A DNA stretch of 64,000 nt from Schistocephalus solidus (Eukaryota > Platyhelminthes > Cestoda > Diphyllobothriidea > Diphyllobothriidae). Made by a program: the position numbers and the translations under genes. The notes under the pieces are model-generated. The model did no database searches, was not told the DNA's origin, and saw only the letters and a list, made by a program, of their open reading frames with translations. The stretch spans positions 62,001 to 126,000 of the forward strand of contig WEDG01003255.1 of NCBI GenBank assembly GCA_017591395.1, written 5' to 3'. Numbering within the stretch: the first letter of the stretch is position 1; each line of letters starts with the position of its first letter. Shown in pieces: positions 23,338-35,679 of this stretch.

Positions 23338-24800
23338 TATCACGGTTTCCTAGAAACCGTGGCTGGGAAGTCTGCCAATCTGACGCTTCCATCAGACCAC
23401 GCCGTCGGCTCAGTGTATGTGCTGTGTGTATTGAGTGGCTGACCAGTGAACTGGGAGTCAGACGGCGATGGCTGCTCCGTATCCCCTGAGTTTGTGGATA
23501 CTGGTGTGTGCGTTATGGGGGCCAGGTCGTGCTGTGGCGCGCGAAGACGGGTTCGCCGATCCGTCAGCCAATGCACCCACTCCCACATCAGGCAACTGAC
23601 CGGCTCGGACAGTGTCTGATGGTGGGGGTTGGGGAGAGAGTGAGGTCGACAGCTCAGCGCATGTTCCTCACTAACCACAATCTGACGCGCTTAAAATTAT
23701 CACGGTGCGCTAAAAGCCGTGGCTTGGAAGGTTGCTAACTGACGGGATAACTCGGACCGCGTGGTCAGCCCAATGTGTGTTTTGGGTGGAGTGGCTGACT
23801 GGCGGACTGAGAGTAAGGCTGCAATGGCTCCTTCTTAATGTGGTCTTTATGGCACTTCCACTCTGTGGGATCCGAGCCAGGTGTGGTGGTACGCCCAGGG
23901 CGGCTCCGGCCGCACCAGCCACCTGCACCGTCTCCCATCTCCGGTTTTCTTGACTGTGTCATGAGATCGGGTTCAGGTGGGGGAGGAGGAGAGAGTTTGG
24001 TAACGTTGAGTGCCGCAGTTAGAAGGTTGCCAACTGACAATTACACTCAGACCTCGCAGTTAGTCCAATGTGTGTTGTGTGGAGTGGCTGACTGGTGGTC
24101 TGAGAGTCAGGCTGCCATGGCTCCTTCTTAACGTAACCTCTGGCTATCTCACACATGTGAGATGTAAGCTGTTCAACCCCTGTTGTGTGAAATCCTGGTG
24201 CTTGTGTTTTGGGGGCCAGGTCGTGTACGTAGTACACGTAGACGAGGTCACCAGCAGCTGCGCCCGCTTCCGCATCAGACAACTGACCGGCTCGGACAGT
24301 GGTCTGATTGTGGGGGTGGGGGAGATAGTGAGGTCGAGAGCCCAGCGTATTTTCCTTACTATAAACAATCTGACGCGCTTGAATCTATCACGGTGCGCTA
24401 AAAGCCGTGGCTTGGAAGGTTGCCAACTGACGGGATAACTCGGACCGCGTGGTCAGCCCAATGTGTGTTTTGTGTGGAGTGGCTGACTGGCGGACTGAGA
24501 GTCAGGTTGCAATGGCTCCTTCTTAATGTGGCCTTTATGGCACTCCCACTCCGTGGGATCCGAGTCAGGTGTGGTGGCACGCCCAGGGGCGGCTCCGGCC
24601 GCGCCAGCCACCTGCGACCTCTCCCATCTCCGGTCTTCTTGACTCTGTCTTGACACCGGGCTCAGGCTGGGGAGGAGGAGAGAGTGCGGTAGCTGCAGCG
24701 CAAGGCTACTATCACTTAAAACTAATTCAAGCGCAAGTCACCGTCCCTGCTCCACCCTGGTGTGGAGCGTACGGTGGACCTCGTCGAAATCTACGGTCGA
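23338..24800 (+). repeat. Tandem array of four R3 units
   Basis: Units start at 23338, 23698, about 24012 and 24386 (period about 320-420 bp). Units 1 and 3 share an A-type 3' half ('gaccggctcggacagtg...ctgacgcgctt'); units 2 and 4 share a B-type 3' half ('cgcccaggg.cggctccggc...ctcccatctccgg'). The array therefore alternates A-B-A-B. Units 1, 2 and 4 begin with a short dyad, CACGG...CCGTG. The array follows LINE-A with no gap. Confidence 0.75.
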
Positions 24801-24809
24801 ACTGCCACC

Positions 24810-26070
24810 CCTATTTTCACTGAAATTTGGTGGCAAGCAATCTGTATTATGGGTGGTTCCTGTTCTCATGCCTGCTTAAGAGGCCAAATAAGTTATCCTT
24901 ACCCCGAAGGAGCTCCAGCAATCTGTCGAAATACCGTCATGCCAGTCTGATCTCTGCGGTGGGCCGTTTGATAAAGCGAGCACTCGTCTAGGTCGAAATT
25001 GTAAAGTCTACTCCGTTCTTCCCATGGCCGTTTCCTGGTGAAATTAATGGGCCTTAAGTGTCTTGGCACTCTTAGATTACGGAGGGGCCTACAGCATTTT
25101 GAACCTTCGGTCACATAGGTCTGGCACTCTGATGTGGCTAGCTAACGACGGCTAACAAACCAGAATAGGCGATCTCGGTTTTCCCTGCCGTTGTCGGTAT
25201 TCCTTCTGTGAGGATGCGATCTCACCTTTTCAATACCAAAGCCGACAGGAGAGTGTAAGTAAAAGTGAATGTGGTTGCAACGTGAGGCAGAAGCTGAGAG
25301 CCGAGTCTCTCTACTCCCAAAAGGGGTAGAACAGAACCTTTTTTCAGACATTCACGGGGCTGGACGACAATCGATTGTATTCGTTTTAGTTCAAACGCTG
25401 CTCGATCCCCATCTCTTTGAAAGTCACTTAGAATCCCCAACTCAGACCCAGCCAGCTAAGCGTTATTTGATAACCAGTGACCACTGATTGGGGCAACATG
25501 TACACGACATCGGAAGGCGTCGGATATGCAACTACAACCTTGCATATTGGAGACAACAACGAGGAAATTTACCGTATGGTCACCTATTTTATGCGGTTGG
25601 GGCGGTTCCTTTTTCTTTTATCCTGTTTAGGCGGCCATACAAGGCATCCCTACCCCTTTTTTCACTGAAATTTGGTGGAAAGCCACCTGTATTGCGGGTG
25701 GTTCCTGTTCTCATATCCTAATTAGGAGGCCATATAAATTATCCTTATCATTTCTGAAGTGTGATCATACCTGTGTCTTAACGCTAGCACTAACCCTAAC
25801 ATAAATGTAAACTGTCTCCTTAATCTTAACCCTAGCCCTAACCTAAACGTAAACCCTGCAGATAACACTATAATAACCTTAACCCTTAGACTAATCATGA
25901 TCCTCACCCCAAATTTGACTTAACCTCACACTTTAACCTAGCCCTAAACCTAACCCTATCCCTCATCGTAATGCTAGAGACAATTTATTTGGCAGTTAAT
26001 GCAAAGCGATGTGGATTGTGGGTGGTTCCTATCCTTGTGTCCTGTTTAGGCGGCCATACAAGGTATTCTT
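24810..26070 (+). repeat. R4-related fragments, several
   Basis: The block 'gaaatttggtgg.aagc.a.ctgtatt..gggtggttcctgttctcat' occurs at about 24821 and 25668, with a more diverged copy at 25985-26065. A TAACCC-like tract lies at 25775-25970. An inverted left-end fragment is at 25563-25595. The motif 'tcctgtttaggcggccatacaagg' occurs twice here (25620 and 26040) and once at 18678. A decayed hammerhead-like stretch lies at 25139-25185. Confidence 0.55.
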
Positions 26071-26293
26071 GTATCCTCACTTGTGATAACAACCGTTTTT
26101 TAACCCTGTATTTTCTCATTTTTCCAGGCCCCTAAAACGGTTGTTTCTAAACCCTCTCTTTCCCCTCCAAGGTCTTCAAAATAGCCCAGGTTTGCAAGAC
26201 ATTTTATGTGTAGCGAAATGCTGTTTTCTTCAACTTTCGTGTCTATCGAACTTATTTGTTTTATACTAACGATGCATGACTGTGTGCAACCTA

Positions 26294-26423
26294 CGGTGGA
26301 GACGAATATCGCTGGCATATTTTCTTTCCCAACAAAAGTGCTTTTCTTGATTTTTACTTATCTTCGCCCGTCCACTGCCAAAGAAATATTCGTCAAAATG
26401 CTGGGCAAAGATGAAAAAGTAGG
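26294..26423 (+). other. Possible internal exon, weakly CRAL-TRIO-like
   Basis: An open stretch ends at a good donor (gtag|gtaagc at 26423/26424). Upstream lie a TACTAAC branch-point-like motif (about 26262) and a 'gtggag' that could be an acceptor. The peptide includes FPTKVLFLIFTYLRP and IFVKMLGKDEK, whose spacing recalls the CRAL-TRIO lipid-binding helix region, but with a short gap. No neighbouring exon was found with confidence. It could equally be chance. Confidence 0.15.
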
Positions 26424-26529
26424 TAAGCACTTTCTTAAAATGACATGCACGCATTTATTTAGGCATGCAAAAGCCTCGTTCGCTATTTTCTGGTGGCGCA
26501 AAATGTGGTCTTGTTGATTTTTCTTCTGT

Positions 26530-29500
26530 TAAACTTTTTGGAACAGGTTTGTTCGCTGTTTGATTAGGCATTACGTTCTGTTCATTCTTGCAGTTCCCAT
26601 TGGCACTTCTTCAATTTGAGTATGATATTTGACTGAGTTCATACTGCACGGAGAATGCTGGTTCGGTAATGTCTGCATATAACCACTTATACTGCACCTG
26701 AGCTAAAATCGGAATGTGCGTGGCCATGTCGGAGGAGTCGTTTGTCCTTTATTTTTTTAGTACAATTGATTCATGATACGGCAAGTTTTTGCAGCAAATA
26801 TAACGTAGGTAGGTTCTATGTATACATCACCCATGGATATAATCGTAAAAGTAAATTATTTCTCGGCATTGGTGTTTGGAGAACTGAGATGGATTGACCA
26901 GCTGTTGAAGTCTCCGCCATTGACCCCGTCCCTACTGTGGGGTCAAAGATTGTCATTTCAACAGGTAGACCAGTCTTTCAAAAACAAGTGCGTTACTTGT
27001 ACGATGGTTTCTACAGGGTAATTTATGCAAGGAACGTACCGACCCTATCTGCACTGTCATAACTTTCAGCATTATTAAGCGGTTATCTTCAAATTAAATG
27101 ATAGATGAACCCTCGGATTGAGATATGCCCCGTCCATCGCAGTTTGACTCGGCCATTAGGGCCTGAACCGAGAACGCAGAAGCTAGTAAATCTAGCTGTT
27201 TGACGGAATTCGCTTGGAACCCGGTTACCGGAGTAGTTCCAAACATATGAGTGTTCGATCTCAACGACCTTTTGCGCTCTAGACGACTGCAGGAATCCCG
27301 ACCTTATAAATCACCCGGAAGGCTTCTCTGGCATCTACACGATGATCCGTGTCTACCATATGCGCGAGAATAGAGATGTTTAAGGTCCTTCTTTGACCCT
27401 TTCTTGATCAAGCTGGAAGGTGTTCTCTTATCCCGCATCTAATTACCTGTCCCGGTGACCGCCATACCTCTGACGATGATCAGAAGACGGACCAAAATTT
27501 TGATTCCCCCTCCACCCTGACATCCGTACGATTTGTTCTACCAACTTTTTCCACAGCAGCCCGATCCAACAACTTAACAAATGCATTTATGGATTTGCTT
27601 GTTAACAGTTGATACGTCCTCATTTGAACCCATGAGAACGCGTAGCTGTGTTACTAAAGTACGGTATTTGTTAACGCTATAATCTTTGGTTTGAATCTGG
27701 TGCCCAAGGCACAACGAAGTAATCGCTCGACACTATAATCTGTACAGATTCCAGCCCTGAGCTCCAAAACAAATAGGCCACACAAGCCTACTAACCCGGC
27801 AAGGAATGCTAACCTTGATAGAAAGCGATGGACAGGGTTAGCGCAAGGTTCGGAGTTATGGTTAGAGTTAGTGTTAGAGTTTGGTTGGCGTGTATAAGTA
27901 GACGCGGAATACGATCTAATTCAATGCTAAAGAAAACTAACTAGCTTGAACGACGACGGTAGGTATATAATTTACTTTTCACTGTCGACCTGTTACCGCC
28001 CTTTTACGTCCTTTAAACGGCCGTACCCCACTGTCCTCGTTCCCCGTACTACCCGCCTACCTATCGATCGTGCTTATTGGGGGAGGTCGCAAGAGCATTA
28101 GTTGCCCGTTATTAGGTCGCACAATCACCCGCTGTTGTCAAGGCCAATCCTGTTCGGCGTTGAAGTATAGGCAGCAAGTGGTAACTATTTGTCGGATGGG
28201 ATTTAGAGAATGTACTATATGATTACGTGAAGATGGTGGATAGGCACTGAATCACATCGCCAAATCCTTTTGGAGATGAATTTATCATGGCCTCTTGGTG
28301 GAAATAAGCCCAGCTGAGCCATTCTACGATGCTACTGTTCTTGACCCTTGTCTTTTATACAAACTGAAGGGTGGCTTGAATTTGGACTAGGGATTTATTG
28401 CTCAATCCGCCTACTACCTGTTATTTTGAACTGAGTAATGCGTATAACACACTTGACCCGGACAGTGCTTCAATAAGATCAAAAATATTGTAAACAATTC
28501 ATCGCCTATTTCGCCGTATCATGTCCAACATATTTTTCGCGAGAAATTAAACGAAACACCAAATAGGCAGTGGATGACAGTCAAAACGGCAAAAAATCTC
28601 GTTGTGGTAGGAAGTTGTTAACTGGATTCCGGGTGGGTACAAACTCCGGCTGTGAAACACGATTGAAATACTAGCATACAATTAAAAAGGTCCTAGTTTT
28701 GGCTCTAAGGCGCAAGGCCAAATCTTACTTGCATTTTTTAGCAACACTGACTGTGCAAATCAGTTCCTGGCAAACTGTGTTTCGCGAAAAGTATGCATAA
28801 TTTTCTTAATTTTTCACAAAATTCGTTGCATGGAAGTGAATCACGAGTGACGGTGAATAGGTCTGCGTTGACTGCGAAACTCGTTCGTGAAGGTGTGCCA
28901 TTGGCTGACGTGGTTATAGCATCTGAGGCGAAGATTGTTCCAAGGCATTTTTCAGAATTTTTAAGTAGGATACCGCACTAAAAAGCTCCCGCCGGTAAGT
29001 GTGCTCCTAGTCAAAACGATTTGCAGATACTGTTGCAAAGGGATCTGCGCGAATTTGAGGCGCCACATTTGTAGAAGCAATTTCGATCCAGTGCTCTTGG
29101 GTGTTACAGCTAATGGGAGCATCGCGATTCGGCAAGGCAGCGAGAATTTACTTCGTCTGACCTCCAGGTCATTTCGATTGTTTTGTCGACCAGTTAGGAG
29201 CGGAGTTTCTGCCCTCGTGCAAACTGCCTGTCAGCCACATACAGCGGAAGCCGGAGGTGCGACACGCCCGCCGCGATTTACGCCTGAGGACCTCTGCCGT
29301 CGTAGGGACGAATAAAGCCGTGCGCATTCTCGGGTAAGGAAATGTTGTATTTTTCCGTCTGTGGACTAATTTGGTCATCCCCGAGGATGGTCGGTGCCCT
29401 GCCAGCCAGCTCACAACTGTAGGGCAGCAGGGGTGAGACAGCAGTGTCTAAGATGGCGTGCGCGAGTTTTGGGGAACTTGGACCTTGCCGAAAGCCGTTT

Positions 29501-32060
29501 TGCTGTGCGCAGGAAGTGGAAGAGGCGAGGTGGCAGAAGAAACCTAAACGAGAAGGGGTGACTTTCATGACTAACCCTCTGCTTCTGTCTGTTTATCGGT
29601 GCTCTCGAACGTCCGCAAACACATGCCGTAGGGCTCACTGTTTTGACTGAATTAAAAACGAAAGAAGTTGTGTCTTGGTGGTATGAGTGTGGAAACGACT
29701 CGGGCGACTGTGACAGCATCTTATTTGGTTTGCTTACGGTAGTTGATGCACACGACACATCCAATATCCTACAACTGGTCGCACAAATCATTGGCCATTA
29801 TACTTTAATCAAACGGTTGATTGTCGTCAAGGCTAGTCTGTGTCTGCGACTATTTTGAAAGTTTCTGTCAAGTCGTAACTTAACCATATCAGGTGAACTC
29901 AGCAAATTCCTGTGGATATGGCACACCCCCGATCCGATTAAATGAATTAATATTTTAATTTCCATTATGCCTGTGAGCTCAGCCTACAACCCACACAAAC
30001 TGTTGCATAACAAATAAAACTGCTGAATGGACATGTTCGACTTACCTGTCGTCGTCAACATGCTACTCATTGCGCAATCTCAGACCATGAGGAAGCGGAG
30101 TTCAGACCCAGGATATTTACTCATCGTGCATTTTGTCGGAAGCTCAGAACCGTCACTGTCTCAGCTACGATCGGGACTCCCTGTCCCCATTTATTAGTCT
30201 TTTCAACGCCGTTGGCCGCTGAGCGCACCCTCTTATGGGATTGGGCCTAAAATTCAGTGCGTAACCTGTCTACACCGACCGGTCAGTCAATAAGTTCTGG
30301 TTCTCTGCCGGCATACTTACAGTCAGCTGTTCTTTCGTCAGCCTTCACAGGGGAGAGGTTGAAACATTTGGGGGTTTTCATATTAACATGTTTTTACCTG
30401 CTCATACGATAGAGCTGATTTTAAAGTTCACTCCAGGTCACGTTGCGTTTAACTCTCAAGCAGTGGTGTAAAATGCGGTTACGCCAACTCTAACGCCAAC
30501 TCACAAACCGGTAACACTGACTACGCACCTTCTTGCGTTCTTTACAGTTTCTTGCTGTAAGCCACAGTCTACTTGGACCTGATGTCCTGCAATGGCTGGC
30601 GAGATTGCGAAAGCAAATGGAATAGGCCTGAGTGGAATTTAATCAATTCAAATAACGCGAAGATAACAGAGCTAGTCAAAATGTCCACCGTTGCGTCTAT
30701 GTTACGGCAAATGTCAATATAGTTCCAATCCAAGTAGATATAAAACATGGTCTCCCTACATCACCTTGAATTTCCACTGAGGACCTTCGTCCAATAAATT
30801 AAGTTTTTATCAGCGAGAACACGTGTCTGCGGTACTGCAGATGTCTCGCATGCTGTGATAGCCTACCAGAAGTATTTTAGTTAAAATAGCAAACGCTACC
30901 CACACTCAACATCAGCCTTGCTCTCCGCTCAGTTTCTCCCTACGCACCAAAGTCTACCCCTCACCTGGTTTGTGCCAATGTAAACCGTCCGACAGAACAA
31001 AATCCCTGCAGGGAAACCGACACTGGTACGGTAGATGACCTCACTCGTGAAATGCTGTGATCCAAATTGGAGTGGGTAGTCGGCATACATTTGATGTATT
31101 ATTTGTAATGTTTGAGTTCATTTGAGCGCAGGAAGCCTTATACTAAGTACGAATGCATTTTAAAATCTGCTCCACATGAAGGAAGTCAGACCAGATCTGT
31201 GCCAAATTGGACGTTGCCAGATATTAAAATAGGTTCCAACGCTATTTACTATCACAGATCAACACCTTTTGTTTGTGGGTGTTGTACGACATCAAAACGA
31301 ATATCATAGATAGCGAGGTCTGCATCGACATCACAAAAGATACTTTCGGTTTTCACTGCATTCGCCGACGTCGAATGGACACGCTAACGTTGCAGGATAA
31401 TGCCACTTTTCATCACTCAAAGGAGGTATGATTCTGATAAAGCTTACGACTATACTCCAAATTTTTAGACCACAGCCCGTCTGTCCACCTGCTGGCTACG
31501 ATGCAAAACGCTTCGCAGGGATCAAAATCAATCAAGGCAAGCCAGAAGACACTGAACGGGATTTTTGCTCAATAATTTCATTGACTTGCCCGATCTAGAC
31601 AACTTGGTTGTTTCCTTGTCGGCCCTAAATACTTGCTATGTCATGAAGACCTTTTTTGCTATGATGGTTTTCGATAAAATTATTATTTCTTAGCTAATAA
31701 ATAAAAATTAACAAACAAACCTATGTCTTTTTGGAGAACAACCGTTTCTTTAGCGAAGTATAACTTTCGTGGATGTGGGGTGGACGGCCGGTACCTTTCT
31801 GCTATTCTGTTTGGCGGCTTCAGCCATTTGCTCTTGCCTGGCAGTTAAAGGAAAAGGAGGTTAACTTAAGCCCATCCAGATGGCACGGCAAGGTATTTTT
31901 TAGAAGTGCAGACTAGGTGAGGCCACGTATGCGATCTTCCTCTAAACTTAAATTATAATTCCAAGTAAATAATGAAGACTCACACGTGCCATAGTCCCCA
32001 ACAGCTCAAATAATTACGTTGGCAAAGTGAACCATGTCTTGGATGGCACACGAAGACAGG
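26530..32060. other. No gene seen
   Basis: This is a long stretch of short frames on both strands. The densest part is 28790-29860, where frames of 62-126 codons overlap on both strands without recognisable motifs; it may be a heavily decayed retroelement. A few TTAGGG-like units sit at 27840-27885. I cannot name a gene. Confidence 0.3.
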
Positions 32061-32074
32061 CGGATTATCTTGAT

Positions 32075-32250
32075 CGGTCACTGCGCCCGAGCCAACCTCC
32101 GGTCGCCCTCATACTACCTTGCAGGTGGATTAAGGAAGAGAGAGTAGGGTATATGCTGCGCAAGGCTGCGTCACTGTAAACTGCTCCACGCGTAAGTCGC
32201 CACTGCTGCATCCATCTCGTGTGGCATACCATGGACGTCGTCATTCGAAA
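32075..32250 (+). repeat. R3 dispersed repeat, diverged
   Basis: It shares 'gcgcccgagccaacctccgg', 'gagagagtagggtata.gctgc', 'gcgtaagtcgccactgctgc' and 'gtggcataccatggacgtcg' with the R3 3' half, in order. Confidence 0.5.
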
Positions 32251-32289
32251 CGGTTTAACTGTAGATGGACTTTTCAAGATGACCGAAAT

Positions 32290-34900
32290 AGGTAGAAAAT
32301 TAGAAAAATAGATTAGTCCGTGCAAGATGTTAGGAAGTAACTTTAAAAGTCTTCTCTGGAAAACCCGTATTAAGGGATGCATACAATGATGTGGAACCTC
32401 TCTCAGCAAGTCAGAGGTATACAAGCACTGGAACACATATTCTCTATAAAAATTGACGATTTATCATTTGGCCTGACTCCGATAAAACCGCTGAATAAAC
32501 AAGTCTATCTAGAAACGCTTTCTTCAGACCTGCCGCTACTGTACAAAACCACGTCATTTTTCCTGATGCCCGTTTTCGGCTGCGGCAGTAGCTTGGCTGG
32601 TTCATTCCGAACTGCGTTAACCCTCTTCCTCCTCGGAACAGCTCGTTTCCAGACGCTGTTGCTACCTTTGAGAAGGTGAAAGCGTGATTGGCTAACAACG
32701 CACTCCTGACGAGCATGGTTTCTACAGTACTTTTGCAACATTCCCAATTTCCTACTCATTCTCCAACTTTCATCTTAAAGATGTTCACCTATCGAGGCTC
32801 GTAAGGGCATATTTGGAAGTGTACACTTGGTTGCATAAGCAGAGTGAGCTCCGGTGGAGCTCAGGAGTGGTCACTGTAAGACGACACTGGTTATCCTGAG
32901 TGTCCAAGGACCTTTCCGGTTATCACGACTATAAGAATGGCATCACTCGATTGCGCGTTTTCGTTCAATAACTCTTAAGTGAATCAGACTCCTGCCAACC
33001 GTTCACTCGTTACACGGCTACGATAGTTGCCAGTTGGTTGTACACCCACCCTCAATAAGGGCAACTCACAAATACCTGTCTTTCGGTCTTCTTATTTGGA
33101 AGATCGCTATTTTGTGAATAGTACTCGGCATGTCCACTGCTTCCATCAATTACAAACCTCTGACCTGCGACCCATGCGCCCCTAATCCGATACCTACAAT
33201 CCGCTCGAAGTTCGCCACCTGGATTTCCCCTCCGAGTTCGCCTCAGACATACACGAATGAGCTGGCTGAAGCCCTGTCCGTACCCCCATTCTCGGCTCGC
33301 TTCCTGCAGCATCGCAAGCAGTTGTAGCAAGCGCTTTCACCGCACCTGTGACAGCCAAAGTTAATCCACCTGAGCTTCGTCCAGCTGTGCCCAATAGGCG
33401 AAGAGACACATATTGATAGGCGCTGGTGGAGGCGGAGTCACACACGCGTGCATAGTGCTTGGCAGGTGGAGGCTAGAGGATTCAGTGGCGGTGCGGATGA
33501 CCGTGAACGCGGGCAGTTGCAGATCTACCATACCGGTTTGACGTCTGAGCAACGGTGTGGCGGCTCGACCTGCAGGACTCAGCACTAGTGACAACACTTT
33601 TCCGTGTTATAGTTCAATCCCTTTCCTCTGGCCCTTTGTGCCTACTTTAGAGATGCAGTCTCTGTCTCACTGAGCAACCTTCTTCAACCGAACAACGCAG
33701 TAGCAGCTTGGCAGAAGAGTCTTCTGACTCTGTATACATGAAGACATCAAAGCGTGGCAGTTGGGGTGATCTACTGTTACATAAATGCAACACCTGACAC
33801 GAGTCTCGACATTAATGTTTGGTTCATGTGCACCTCGCAGTGGCCATTATCCTGTTTATTGGTTACTTTTACTTATTCGCTTAGTTCAAATGAGCTTTCA
33901 GTTAGCTGAAGGTGCTGGATTATTATCCGTGTCCCCTAAAACTCTCGGGAATGCAGAGTTTGAGCCTACATTCCTTCCATTTCCATCGAATAAATATGGG
34001 TTCTGAAAACAACCTATTACCCAACAGCCAATGGCATGATCGTGTGGTCCAAATTAAATCCCCAGGACGGATCATGAAGGTCTCCGAGAACTTATCGGAC
34101 TCCTCGTCACTGGTCTTCCATCGTATTCTATTCGTCCTGATAACGGACATCGATCCGTCAACCGCGCCAATGGGGCTCAGCTATCCGATGAACTCCACTT
34201 TCCAGCCTCCAGCGGCATCGTTTAGGGGACCTCAAACTTCCTGTGTCAAGTCCACAAGCAGTGTGGATCTTTTCCCAAATGCAACCCGCACCTTGATCTT
34301 CGAATCCTGCGTAAAATTGTTGGTGGTCATGCTGTACTGCTTTGGTCCTTATGACCAAATGTGTGAGTCACGAGAGGCGGTATATGACGGTTCACTCATT
34401 TTTTGTCCGGCGACCTTTTGCATTAAACCCGACGACTGATCAGCATTCTTCTGTAAGGATCGCCTCAAGTCGTCTTTAAAATGCTGTCTGTTATGCGATA
34501 TTCTCTTCAAAACGCTGCACTCCGGTTTGCTCTGCTGCCTTTCCAGTTATACCTTCCTCCACCTGCCCAACATACGCAACCCTACGGACCACACGACACA
34601 CATTTCGTGTGAAGTCTTCTGACCAATCTGTCAGCTCCCAATCTGAAGAGATGCTAATTGCTTTACTAAAAATACATTTTCGAGTTAGGTGGATTAAATA
34701 ATTGGGTTTTGATATTGATTAACATGTAACACAATCCAAAGATAGTTCCCTCACTTAACTCGCCGGACTCATGGCTTTCTTCATCTGAGCTTTCAAAGTC
34801 CAAATGTAGTCCATAGGCAAACGAAGAGCCTTCTTCTTCCTCCTCTTTTTCTTATTCTTCTTTACTTATATACACACCCCGAATGCAACAATTCACTTCA
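32290..34900. other. No gene supported
   Basis: Frames of up to 175 codons (33912-34439, plus) overlap minus-strand frames of similar size, which argues against real coding. An 8-bp hairpin (TGAGCTCC-GGT-GGAGCTCA) is at 32845-32863. Parts near 33000-34440 could be decayed retroelement, but I see no diagnostic motif. Confidence 0.3.
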
Positions 34901-34909
34901 ATTCATAGT

Positions 34910-35670
34910 TCTGTCACGCCAGTTTTTGAATAGTCTTCACGATCGTGAAAAACAACTACTTAAGCAGCATGATTTTTTTTTAAAATTGATTTCCGATGCT
35001 CTTATAAATTCAAATATATGTGCTAGAAAACATACATAAAAATATTCCTTCTTTTGCTCCTTATATTAAGATCATGTCTAATTTAAACCTCCCATCCACC
35101 GAAAAGATATCTTTCCATTTTAAAAAGGTTTGTGATGAGGATATTTTTAAGACTCTGAAATGTCAGTTCAAGTAGTATCTTATCTGCCCCTTCCTCAACA
35201 CTCTTCGTGAAATATACGACATAGTCCATATCCACTGAAAAATGTGGAAACCTTTTTTAATGGTACATAGGAATTTATTATTTTCCTTACATTGAAAGTA
35301 TACAGGTTGTTGACTGTAAATACTAAGCACCAATGCAACGGCATATCGGGCTCAAAATAGCACGGGCATTGACAAAAATTTATAAAAATAATGCATAACC
35401 CTCCTTGGAGTATCAAAATTTTAAGGAGTCGGGATGTTCTATCAGACGAGTACAAGAAAACATATTTTCAGGACACTTTGCTTAAAATATATTTAGATCT
35501 ATAAGGGCAGCAAAAATGACCAGAATATTATACTATTTAAGTAGTCATTTTTTACCAGCGCTCGGTTTTTGCAGGCAACTGAAAATAAGTACATTCAAAA
35601 GCCAGCATCCTGGCATGCCTGAAGTATATTTGAATTTTGCTGCACAATAATCCATACTGCAACTCCACTT
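34910..35670 (+). mobile_element. Fold-back element FB, copy 2
   Basis: The left part ('gatttccgatgctcttataaattc', about 34988) is inverted near 35490-35560 in diverged form. The interior and right end match copies 1 and 3: 'cggctcaaaatagc'-like block at about 35345, 'agccagcatcctggcatgcctga' at about 35600, terminal 'aactccactt'. It has no open frame. Length is about 0.76 kb. Confidence 0.5.
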
Positions 35671-35679
35671 CTGTAATCC

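Noticed and set aside
23338..24800. A CRISPR-like array
   Set aside because: The units are 320-420 bp tandem repeats in a eukaryotic setting, without short direct repeats and unique spacers.
29001..29860. Decayed gag of a retroelement
   Set aside because: Overlapping frames on both strands hint at former coding, but I could not find a protease, zinc knuckle or other diagnostic motif.
33912..34439. A 175-codon plus-strand open frame
   Set aside because: Open frames of similar size exist on the other strand over the same bases, and no domain, splice context or repeat family supports coding.
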